Program-made: the position numbers and the translations under genes | Assembly (NCBI RefSeq): GCF_001553455.1 | Contig: NZ_BBOX01000306.1 | Location: forward strand, 1 to 36,846 | DNA length: 36,846 nucleotides | DNA from: Streptomyces hygroscopicus subsp. hygroscopicus | GTDB lineage: Bacteria > Actinomycetota > Actinomycetes > Streptomycetales > Streptomycetaceae | Direction: 5' to 3' | In this document: positions 1-6,481 of the stretch, one piece after another | Position numbering within the stretch: position 1 is the stretch's first letter | How the letters are laid out: every line of letters begins with the position of its first letter | The notes under the pieces: generated by a model | What the model was told of the DNA's origin: nothing | Database searches by the model: none | Seen by the model: the letters and a program-made list of their open reading frames with translations, nothing else

Positions 1-20
1 CCGGGCTGGGGCCTCCGCTC

Positions 21-98
21 GGACCGGTGCACGGTCCGGCCCCGGCGCCCTCGTCCGCCGTCCGGCCCCGTGCACCCGCCGTGGCGTGCACGCCACGG
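21..98. terminator. Hairpins downstream of the sulfatase gene
   Basis: Bases 79-98 form a perfect 20-bp palindrome (CCGTGGCG, TGCA, CGCCACGG), 14 bases beyond the sulfatase stop codon. A second dyad (CGGACCG, GTGCA, CGGTCCG) lies at about 21-39. There is no U-tract, which is usual for high-GC actinobacterial terminators. The likely role is transcription termination of the minus-strand sulfatase gene. Confidence 0.55.
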
Positions 99-112
99 GG
101 GCGCCGCCGTAC

Positions 113-1900
113 TCAGTCCGTGGCCGCGCCGGCGCCGGGACGCGGCCCGTAGGCGTCCAGGAAGCGGTCGCGGAAGGAACTCATCTTCCACACCGGGGCG
201 TTCGCGCCGGGCATCAGCCCGTCCTGCCAGCCCCAGTCCGAGATCCGGTCCAGCACGGCCTGGTCGTGCGCGACGAGCGTGACCGGCACGTCCCGACTGG
301 CGTTGTCGCCGCTGACCCGGGCGAGGGGCTGGTGGTCGCCGAGGAAGACCAGCACGGTGTTCTTGCCGCCGTACTTCAGCACATAGTCGATGAGGCTGTT
401 CACCGAGTACTGGATGGACTTCCCGTACTCGGTCTTCACCTCGGTGGGGTCGGTGAACACGTCCGCGGGCTTCTTCCCGGCCTTCTGGACGGCCCGGTAG
501 ACCGAGCCGTCCCCGATCTCGCTCCAGGGGATGGTCTTGGGGAGGGGCGCCCACGGCTGGTGGCTGGAGGTCAGGATGATCTCCGACATCAGGGGTTTGT
601 CGTGTTTCCTGCCGTGCTCCAGACGCTCGAACGCCTTCAGGGCGTACTGGTCGGGCATGGTCGACCAGCTGAACTTCGGCCCCCGGTAGCCGAGGTCCCG
701 GGAGTCGTAGACATGGTCGAGGCCGTAGAACCTGCCCTCCGGCCACGCCTTCTGCACACCCGGCATGATGCCGACCGTCCGCCAGGCACCGGTGCGCTGG
801 AAGGCGCGGGTGAGGGACAGGTGGTCGCCCGCGGTGACGGTGCGGTAGCGGCTCTGGTTGTCGATCCACAGCCCGGTGAGGAAGGTGGAGTGGCCCAGCC
901 AGCTGCTGCCGCCGTACGTGGCCGAGGTGAGCCAGCCGCTCTTGGCGGCGAACCCGGCCTTGTCCAGCCGCTCGGTGGCGTCCCGGAGTGTTCTGCGGAC
1001 CCCGGGCGCGATCCGCGGGTCCTCGATGGCGGAGCGGCCATAGCTCTCGATAAAGGTGAACATCACGTCCTTGCCGCGCAGCCCGGTCAGCAGCCGGTCG
1101 CCGGGGGTGTCGCCGTAGGTGTCGACCGCTGCCACCTTGGCGAACTCCCGTTCGTCCGCGAGGGTCCTGCGCACCCGCTCGGCCCGGTCCTGGACGAGCG
1201 CGGTGGTGCTCCTGGACGCGAACGGCACCCCGGCCACCTGTACCCCGAGCGCCGCGCACACGACCCAGACGGTCCCGAGCACCAGGGTGGCACGGGTGGC
1301 CACGGCGCTGTTCCTCGCCATGACGTCGCTGATCCGGAGGACGGCGAGCGCCATCAGGACGAGCAGGGCGACGGCGAGGACCACGGCACCGGCCACGGCG
1401 GCGGTCGCGGCCGTCCCGCCGAACGAGTCCTTGACGTACGACTCGGCGTCGTCCAGCAGTATCCAGTCGAGCACCACGTTGAACCCCCGGCCGAGGAACT
1501 CGTGGAAGCCGATGTCGAGGAGGTTGAGGATGGTCAGCGCTCCGAGGACCACCCCGGCGAGCACCGCCACCACCCGCCTCGTCACCGACGGCAGCATGAG
1601 CAGCAGCGTGGCGCCGAATATCCCCTCCACCGGGACGCGCAGGAAGGCGCTGGGCCGGATGAGGGCGAGTTCGGTCGGCAGGAGGAGGGCGACGAACACG
1701 AGGGCGAGGGACAGCCCCGTGGTCAGCCACGCCACCGTCCGCGCCACGGCGGGCCAGTCGCCCCGCAGGCCGCCGGGGGCCGCGGCCGCCTCGGCGGCGG
1801 TGGCCGGCGTGTGCTCGGCAGGGCCCTGCGGTACCAGGCCCTCCTCCGAGGTTTCGTTGTCCGTTTCCGACCGCTGGCGAGAGCTCGATTGGCGCGACAA
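113..1900 (-). CDS. Membrane-anchored sulfatase / phosphoglycerol-transferase-like protein
   Basis: A protein of about 595 residues with a polar N-terminus, four to five hydrophobic segments in roughly the first 215 residues, then an extracytoplasmic alkaline-phosphatase-superfamily domain from about residue 275. Metal-site motifs are visible: FIESYG (about 281-286), which supplies the first acidic ligand; a nucleophile-region stretch TYGGSSWLGHSTFLTG; and FLGDHQP near the C-terminus with the Asp-His ligand pair. This is the layout of LtaS/MdoB-type enzymes, which act on lipid- or polyol-phosphate substrates outside the membrane. The exact substrate cannot be read from sequence. The frame stays open to base 2170, but the N-terminal 90 residues of that longer reading are compositionally unlike protein and overlap merR. 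I chose the TTG at 1900 because GGAAGGA lies 8 bases before it. No partner gene is adjacent. Confidence 0.85.
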   Translation of the reverse strand: MSRQSSSRQRSETDNETSEEGLVPQGPAEHTPATAAEAAAAPGGLRGDWPAVARTVAWLTTGLSLALVFVALLLPTELALIRPSAFLRVPVEGIFGATLLLMLPSVTRRVVAVLAGVVLGALTILNLLDIGFHEFLGRGFNVVLDWILLDDAESYVKDSFGGTAATAAVAGAVVLAVALLVLMALAVLRISDVMARNSAVATRATLVLGTVWVVCAALGVQVAGVPFASRSTTALVQDRAERVRRTLADEREFAKVAAVDTYGDTPGDRLLTGLRGKDVMFTFIESYGRSAIEDPRIAPGVRRTLRDATERLDKAGFAAKSGWLTSATYGGSSWLGHSTFLTGLWIDNQSRYRTVTAGDHLSLTRAFQRTGAWRTVGIMPGVQKAWPEGRFYGLDHVYDSRDLGYRGPKFSWSTMPDQYALKAFERLEHGRKHDKPLMSEIILTSSHQPWAPLPKTIPWSEIGDGSVYRAVQKAGKKPADVFTDPTEVKTEYGKSIQYSVNSLIDYVLKYGGKNTVLVFLGDHQPLARVSGDNASRDVPVTLVAHDQAVLDRISDWGWQDGLMPGANAPVWKMSSFRDRFLDAYGPRPGAGAATD

Positions 1901-2073
1901 CCCGAAGGTCCTTCCCTGCGAAGCCCGGTGGTGGCACGGCCGGGCCCGGCTCGGGCGGCCGGGCCCGTCGTCATCCGTACGGCGGGCCAGGGGCGTCCGT
2001 TCACCCGCCCGGCACTTTTCCCGGTAGCGTCCGCCCGCCCCGCGGGCACACCCCGCCGCACGGTACGCTGAAC

Positions 2074-2091
2074 CCTCACATGGATGTGAGG
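2074..2091. promoter_or_regulatory. Perfect dyad operator upstream of merR
   Basis: CCTCACAT, GG, ATGTGAGG: two perfect 8-base arms around a 2-base centre, about 45 bases before the merR start. MerR-family regulators usually bind such dyads inside an over-long promoter spacer, and CCTCAC/GTGAGG arms resemble other actinobacterial MerR sites. Autoregulation of the merR-VOC pair is the simplest reading. Effect on the divergent sulfatase gene is possible but less likely because it is 170 bases away. Confidence 0.6.
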
Positions 2092-2135
2092 CCGAAGGGG
2101 GCCAGCGGCACGAGGGCGAAGGAGGGGGCGAGCAC

Positions 2136-2507
2136 ATGCGCATCGGGGAGCTGTCGGAGCGCACCGGCACACCGCGCCGGCTGCTGCGCTACTACGAGGA
2201 GCAGGGCCTGATCCTGCCCGACCGCTGTGCGAACGGCTACCGCTCGTACGACGAGCGCCTGGTCGACCGGGTGCTCCAGATCAGGGGGCTGCTCGACGCC
2301 GGTCTGCCGACCCGGATCATCAAGCAGATCCTGCCGTGCCTGGACAAGCCCCGTGTCATCCACTTCTCCGACGCCACCGCGGAGATGATCGCCACACTGG
2401 TGAACGAGCGCGACCGCATGACCCAGCGCATCGAGTGTCTGACCCGCAACCGGGACGCGATCTCGGAGTATCTTGACGCGGTGCTCAGCAACAACACCGC
2501 CCGTTGA
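2136..2507 (+). CDS. MerR-family transcriptional regulator
   Basis: A 123-residue MerR protein. Residues 1-40 hold the winged helix (MRIGELSERTG, then LLRYYEEQGLI), followed by RSYDERLVDRV and a C-terminal dimerisation helix (about 80-115). AAGGAGG at 2119-2125 lies 10 bases before the ATG. The effector region is minimal: there is no metal-binding Cys-x-Cys cluster, and the few cysteines (about 32, 68 and 101) are scattered. A metal or SoxR-type redox role is therefore unlikely. The gene is followed after 16 bases by a VOC protein on the same strand, so the two are probably co-transcribed and controlled through the dyad at 2074-2091. Confidence 0.92.
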   Translation: MRIGELSERTGTPRRLLRYYEEQGLILPDRCANGYRSYDERLVDRVLQIRGLLDAGLPTRIIKQILPCLDKPRVIHFSDATAEMIATLVNERDRMTQRIECLTRNRDAISEYLDAVLSNNTAR

Positions 2508-2523
2508 CCCCGGGGAGTCCGCG

Positions 2524-2874
2524 ATGGCCGTTCGCCGTGTCGTACCCAACGTCCCGTCCCAAGCGATGGCGGAGAACCGGGAGTTCTACGGGCTCCTGGG
2601 CCTCGAGGAGGTGATGAACCTCGGCTGGATCATGACACTCGCCTCCCCCACCGCCCCCACGGCCCAGATCAGCGTCATGACCGGGGACAAGACCGCGCCG
2701 GTGGTCCCCGATCTGAGCGTCGAGGTGGACGACGTGGACGCGGCCTACGCGGCGATGCGCGAAAGCGGCGCCGAGATCGTCCACCCCCTGCGGGACGAGG
2801 AGTGGGGCGTCCGCCGCTTCTTCGTCCGCGACCCCAACGGCCGCGTGATCAACGTACTGAGCCACCGCCGATAA
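2524..2874 (+). CDS. VOC-superfamily (glyoxalase/bleomycin-resistance-like) protein
   Basis: A 116-residue single-domain VOC protein. The first beta-alpha-beta-beta-beta module starts VRRVVPNVPSQAMAENREFY and the second has VDDVDAAYAAMRESGAEIV, ending FFVRDPNGRVINVLSH, the typical C-terminal strand with an Asp-Pro-x-Gly turn. The frame is open from 2473, but the ATG at 2524 with GGGGAG before it gives the expected family N-terminus and avoids overlap with merR. Proteins of this fold act as metal-dependent lyases/dioxygenases or drug-binding proteins. Substrate is not predictable. Pairing with merR suggests inducible expression by a small molecule. Confidence 0.88.
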   Translation: MAVRRVVPNVPSQAMAENREFYGLLGLEEVMNLGWIMTLASPTAPTAQISVMTGDKTAPVVPDLSVEVDDVDAAYAAMRESGAEIVHPLRDEEWGVRRFFVRDPNGRVINVLSHRR

Positions 2875-2909
2875 CCCGGTGCGATCGGCCCGCGCCCTGG
2901 GCTAGCGTC

Positions 2910-3032
2910 ACCGGCGCCACCTCCACCAGCCTGCGGTGGATCCTCCTCCACATGATCGAGGAAACCGCCCGCCACGTCGGGCACATGGACACCATCCGGG
3001 AGCTCATCGACGGCGAGAAGGGCTACTACTGA
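2910..3032 (+). pseudogene. C-terminal remnant of a DinB/DUF664-family gene
   Basis: About 40 codons reading TSTSLRWILLHMIEE, then TARHVGHMDTIRELIDG, before a stop. This matches the last helix-turn-helix segment of the DinB/DUF664 four-helix-bundle family, in which L(R)W.L.H.IEE..RH.GH.D..RE..DG is the C-terminal signature holding metal-binding histidines. About 120 residues that should precede it are absent: upstream sequence is the end of the VOC gene plus about 35 unrelated bases, and no start or ribosome site fits. I read it as the scar of a deletion joining the VOC gene to the tail of a DinB gene. Confidence 0.6.
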
Positions 3033-3086
3033 CACCCCCGCCACCCCCGCCGACGCCCCACGGAGGCGAGCCTGTCCCCCGGTGTG

Positions 3087-3135
3087 CCGCGAGGGCCGGG
3101 CCGGTCGGGGACGGAGTCGGCCCCGGCCCTCGCGG
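3087..3135. terminator. Strong bidirectional hairpin between convergent genes
   Basis: Arms CCGCGAGGGCCGGGCCG and CGGCCCCGGCCCTCGCGG pair over 17 bp with one bulged G, around a 14-base loop. It sits between the DinB remnant (plus) and the GPP methyltransferase stop (minus), the right place for a shared terminator. Confidence 0.75.
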
Positions 3136-3146
3136 TCGGCGGGCGG

Positions 3147-4019
3147 TCAGACGCGGTCGGCCGCGATCAGGAGGTACTGGAAAGAACCGTCCTTGTAGGA
3201 CCTGATGAACGCGTCCTCGATCCCGGTGACCAGTGAGGACGTGGCCCGCAGCTCCCAGTAGGGCAGGGTCGCGGCGGTGAGGTCGATGACGGCCTGCGGT
3301 ACGAGGCGGTTGTCGGCCATGGCACGCAGATACTCCCGACGCGAGTGGATGTTGCACTCGAAGTGCGCGTTGATCTGGGAGACCCACTTGGAGGGCTGGC
3401 CGTAACGCGGGTTCCAGCAGCCTGTGATGGTCACGTAGCGTCCGCCGACCGTGAGGACGCGGGCGTGCTCGGCGAAGAGGTCGTGCAGATCGACGTACAT
3501 ACTCGACTCGTTGTTCCACGAGGCCGCGGCCTGCCCGGTCTCGAAGGGCATATCGAGCATGTTGCGGACGCGGGCGCGGACATGGTCCGCGACACCGAGT
3601 TCGCGGGCACGCCGGTTGGCGAAGTCGGCCTGCTTGGCCGACAGGGTGACGCCCTCGACCGTGCATCCGAAGCGCTGGTGGGCCATGACCATCGAACCGC
3701 CGCGGCCGCAGCCGGCGTCCACCAGCGTGTCGCCGCGCCCGACGGGGCCGAGATGGTCCAGGAGGAGTTCGGCCTGCGCCGACTCCAGCCGGTGGAGCTC
3801 GGCGATCAGACGGTTCTCATAGGTGCTGTCGCCGGGGTCGCCGAGGGCGGCGTGGTCGACGTCACCGATGCCGTAGTGGTGGTGGTAAAGACCGTCGACA
3901 TCACCGAGACGCAGGTTCACGGGCCTGGCCTCGTGGTCCCAGTAGCGGGCGATGTCCCCCTGGTAGGGCGTCGCCGGGGCGGGGATGAACACGGAGGTGC
4001 TGGTCACGGATAAGTCCAT
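3147..4019 (-). CDS. Geranyl diphosphate 2-C-methyltransferase (2-methylisoborneol pathway)
   Basis: A 290-residue SAM-dependent methyltransferase making 2-methyl-GPP, the substrate of the adjacent terpene cyclase. The SAM-binding motif is TLVDAGCGRGG (about 100). Family-specific stretches include YWDHEARPVNLRLGDVDG, YHHHYGIGDVDHAALG, SWNNESSMYVDLHDLF and a C-terminal GSFQYLLIAADRV. The length matches the family. The gene starts 5 bases after the cyclase stop, so the pair is one transcript and probably translationally coupled. Two starts are possible: ATG at 4019, with AGAGGA abutting it and no spacer, or GTG at 4007, with the same purine stretch 12 bases away. Only the ATG version contains a TTA leucine codon (codon 3), so the start choice decides whether the gene is bldA-dependent. 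Confidence 0.93.
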   Translation of the reverse strand: MDLSVTSTSVFIPAPATPYQGDIARYWDHEARPVNLRLGDVDGLYHHHYGIGDVDHAALGDPGDSTYENRLIAELHRLESAQAELLLDHLGPVGRGDTLVDAGCGRGGSMVMAHQRFGCTVEGVTLSAKQADFANRRARELGVADHVRARVRNMLDMPFETGQAAASWNNESSMYVDLHDLFAEHARVLTVGGRYVTITGCWNPRYGQPSKWVSQINAHFECNIHSRREYLRAMADNRLVPQAVIDLTAATLPYWELRATSSLVTGIEDAFIRSYKDGSFQYLLIAADRV

Positions 4020-4024
4020 TCCTC

Positions 4025-5359
4025 TTACCAGAAATCGGGCAGGCTGTAGCGATAGGTGTTGGTCTGGTGCCAGTAGTGGTTGCCGTCGACCCACACGGCC
4101 ACCCCCCGCAGGAAGCGCTGCACGCTCGGGACGGGGCACGCGGCGGCCAGGGCCGCGGCCTCGGCCTCGAAGTCGCGCATGAGGTCGTTGTGGACCTCGA
4201 CCGCCTTCAGGTAGGCCGCGCGCTCGTCGCCCCCTTCCCGTTCGGCGATCACCACGGGCAGGTTCAGGTGCCGCCCGGGGGCGGCGAGTTCCTTGGTGTA
4301 CGAGTACAGGTCGTTGACGATGGTGGTGGCGTTCCCGGCGAGCGCGATGACCCGCTGCATGGCGGGCTGGGCGTGCAGGTCCGCCGGGAGTTCATAACCG
4401 CCCACGGTGTCGGTGATGGTGGGGCACGGACGGAAGTTGTTGAACTGGCGCATCGCCAGGTATTCCCACACCTCCGGGACATGGTCCGTCTGGGCCCAAG
4501 CGGCCTCGGCGAGGTACCCCATGTGCAGACGGGACATGTCGTGCCGGAACCGGTCGGCCTGGGAGGGGCTGGCCTGCTGGAGGAAGTACTCCATGGCGGA
4601 GCGGTAGGCACGTCGGGGCGCGTCCGCGTGCAGCGACTCCGCCCACCGCGGCTGGTACTCCCTGGTCGTGTGCAGGGGATCGAGGGCGGTGTGCGCCAGC
4701 AGAAGGCGTCCGCCGAGGCCGACGGGCGAGCCTCCGTGGTCCTCGCAGTAGCAGTCGTCCACGGCGTTCTCGGCGACCATCAGGCGCGCGGCGAGCATCA
4801 GGTGGTCGACGGTGGGGGCGTCCGGATGGCAGGCGACCATGTAACGCGCCACGGAGAAGCCGTCGAACTCCTCCTCCCAGTCCTCGGGGTACAGATCGAC
4901 CTCTTCCAGCGCCCAGGCTTTGATCCCGCGGCTGACGGCGTCCACCCGCACGGGGTCGGGCTCGGGCACCGGGTGGTGGTAGAGGCCCGGGATCGGGTTG
5001 CCTTCCGCCGGAGCCGCCGACGGCTCCGGGCGCGTCGGGGACGTGGGGGGTGTCGGCGGCGTCGGAGCCATGGAGGGCGTCGGCGGCGTCGGAGCCGTGG
5101 GGGGCGTCGGGGGCGTCGGAGCCGTGGGGGGCGTCGGGGGCGTCGGAGCCATGGAGGACGTCGGGGGCGTCGGGGGCGTCGGCGGCTTGTCGTACCGGGC
5201 CGGGTACAGGCCCGCCGTGCCCAGCCCACTGGGGCCACGCAGGATATGCCGCAGGCCGGCGCCCGGCGTCCGCACCTCGGCGGCGGGGACGCGCGCCCCG
5301 GCGTGGGCGGTGGCCGCGGGCAGGGTCGACGACGGAGGGGAGAACTCAGGGGCGGACAT
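4025..5359 (-). CDS. 2-methylisoborneol synthase (family 2 encapsulin cargo-type terpene cyclase)
   Basis: A 444-residue class I terpene cyclase that converts 2-methyl-GPP to the earthy odorant 2-methylisoborneol. The metal-binding motif is DDCYCED (201-207), the second motif is NDLYSYTKE (349-357, N-D-x2-S-x3-E), and the C-terminal Arg-Tyr pair is in NTYRYSLPDFW. Residues 1-125 are disordered: a conserved-looking block ILRGPSGLGTAGLYPARY (39-56), then proline-threonine repeats. Such N-termini are known as encapsulation segments in family 2B encapsulin cargo cyclases. I chose ATG 5359 because AAGGAG lies 6 bases before it; the frame is open to 5437. The usual neighbour, an EshA-like cyclic-nucleotide-binding shell gene upstream, is missing here. 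Confidence 0.95.
   Translation of the reverse strand: MSAPEFSPPSSTLPAATAHAGARVPAAEVRTPGAGLRHILRGPSGLGTAGLYPARYDKPPTPPTPPTSSMAPTPPTPPTAPTPPTPPTAPTPPTPSMAPTPPTPPTSPTRPEPSAAPAEGNPIPGLYHHPVPEPDPVRVDAVSRGIKAWALEEVDLYPEDWEEEFDGFSVARYMVACHPDAPTVDHLMLAARLMVAENAVDDCYCEDHGGSPVGLGGRLLLAHTALDPLHTTREYQPRWAESLHADAPRRAYRSAMEYFLQQASPSQADRFRHDMSRLHMGYLAEAAWAQTDHVPEVWEYLAMRQFNNFRPCPTITDTVGGYELPADLHAQPAMQRVIALAGNATTIVNDLYSYTKELAAPGRHLNLPVVIAEREGGDERAAYLKAVEVHNDLMRDFEAEAAALAAACPVPSVQRFLRGVAVWVDGNHYWHQTNTYRYSLPDFW
5041..5187. repeat. 27-bp in-frame repeats in the cyclase N-terminus
   Basis: The plus-strand unit GTCGGAGCCGTGGGGGGCGT plus CGGGGGC starts at 5061, 5088, 5115 and 5142, with partial units at each end, giving an exact 27-bp period. 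On the coding strand each unit encodes nine residues, A/M-P-T-P-P-T-P-P-T. The near-identity of units points to recent slippage or unequal exchange, while the reading frame is kept. Confidence 0.9.
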
Positions 5360-5848
5360 CCATGGCTCCTTGGTGGGGTGGGTGACTGTCCCGGATCCCG
5401 AGCACGCTCGGCCGGCCGGCAAAGGGAGGGCAAACATCCGTGAATCCGTTGAATCCGTCCAGATCCCCGGGAACAGTAGCGGCCGGTGCGCCCGGTCGGC
5501 CCGGAGAAGCCGTTGGCGTTAACTCGATAAGATGATCTGGCACTGCCCGAGGTTTGCCCGGGTGGCCGATGGGGTCTCCAGCCGCGACCACCGGCAGGCC
5601 GGAGCCGGTCGTCGGCGGGTGCGCGCACCCGGAGTCCCGCCCCGTCAGGTGCTCCGGGGCACTGGCACACAACCCTGCCCGGTTCAAGCCCCGCGGCCGG
5701 GCCCTGAAAGGCCGAACCTCCGCGGCCCGGCCCCGCACCGTCGAAGAACCCCGTGCGGCCGAGTCCTTGAAGCGCCGGATCGGCGCCGGGTCCCGCGCCA
5801 TTCGGCCGTGAGCGGCACCTCCCCGCCCCACCCGTCACAATGGGGATC
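5360..5848. other. Intergenic region between the methylisoborneol operon and the YchJ gene
   Basis: About 490 bases without a convincing gene. Near the cyclase it holds three ACGGAT units (minus strand; plus-strand ATCCGT at 5436-5441, 5444-5449, 5453-5458). A comparatively A/T-rich patch at about 5515-5540 is the likeliest promoter zone for the minus-strand operon. The minus-strand frame across 5346-5831 has no recognisable domain or codon pattern of a real protein. No remnant of an encapsulin shell gene is visible. Confidence 0.55.
5436..5458 (-). promoter_or_regulatory. Triple ACGGAT direct repeat upstream of the cyclase
   Basis: Three copies of ACGGAT (read on the minus strand) are spaced by 8 and 9 bases, about 80-100 bases before the cyclase start. 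Regular direct repeats so close to a start suggest a binding site for a regulator that stacks along one DNA face. No regulator gene is adjacent, so the assignment is tentative. Confidence 0.35.
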
Positions 5849-6271
5849 ATGTCCCGACGTACGCGACGCCCGCGGCCGGCCCGCCCCACCCCGGCCTCCT
5901 GCCCCTGCGGGCTGCCCGCCGCCTATGCCGACTGCTGCGGCCGGCTGCACCGCGGCCAGACCCGGGCGACCACCGCCGAACAGCTGATGCGCTCGCGCTA
6001 CAGCGCCTTCGCCGTCGGGGACGAGGCGTATCTGCTGCGCAGTTGGCACCCCACCACCCGGCCGCCCGGCGCCGGTCTCGACCCGGGGCTGCGCTGGGTG
6101 CGCCTGGAGATCCTGGGCACCACCGAGGGCAGCGCGTTCCACACCACGGGCACCGTCGAGTTCCGCGCCCACTACACCCAGGGCGGCGGCACGGGCTCGC
6201 TCCACGAGAACAGCCGCTTCGTACGCCACGAGGGCGCCTGGGTCTACCTCGACGGTGTGACCGGCGACTGA
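5849..6271 (+). CDS. YchJ-family (UPF0225) SEC-C-type metal-binding protein
   Basis: About 140 residues. The N-terminal zinc-binding knuckle reads CPCGLPAAYADCCGRLH (C-x-C ... C-C pattern), followed by the family motif TAEQLMRSRYSAFAVGDEAYLLRSWH and a C-terminal NTF2-like half (GTVEFRAHY, then HENSRFVRHEGAWVYLDG). This is the standard YchJ layout. The molecular role of the family is not settled. ATG at 5840 and ATG at 5849 are in frame; neither has a good ribosome site. I prefer 5849 because MSRRTRR matches relatives better. It is probably monocistronic: the next gene begins 210 bases later. Confidence 0.85.
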   Translation: MSRRTRRPRPARPTPASCPCGLPAAYADCCGRLHRGQTRATTAEQLMRSRYSAFAVGDEAYLLRSWHPTTRPPGAGLDPGLRWVRLEILGTTEGSAFHTTGTVEFRAHYTQGGGTGSLHENSRFVRHEGAWVYLDGVTGD

Positions 6272-6481
6272 CCCGCTGCACGGCGGCCGGGGCGATCGGC
6301 GTCAGGGGCGGCCACCCGCCACGGCGATCGGCGCCACCGCGCTCCGCGCTGCCTTGGCACTGCCTTGGCCATGTGTTTCCCATGTCGTCGCCGGCACCTC
6401 CTGGTGCCCGGTCAACTCCGGGGCGATGCTGGGGCGCTGTGCGTGTGAACCACGCGAGTCCCCTGGCCCCATGGAGTTGCC

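Noticed and set aside
86..2071. A 661-codon plus-strand frame antisense to the sulfatase gene
   Set aside because: Shadow frame without motifs; the minus strand encodes a recognisable enzyme.
1901..2170. Sulfatase start at 2170
   Set aside because: That extension overlaps the merR control region and gene and lacks a ribosome site; TTG 1900 has GGAAGGA 8 bases before it.
5346..5831. A 161-codon minus-strand frame upstream of the cyclase
   Set aside because: It overlaps the cyclase ribosome site and likely promoter, and shows no domain or codon selection; it is not an encapsulin shell remnant.
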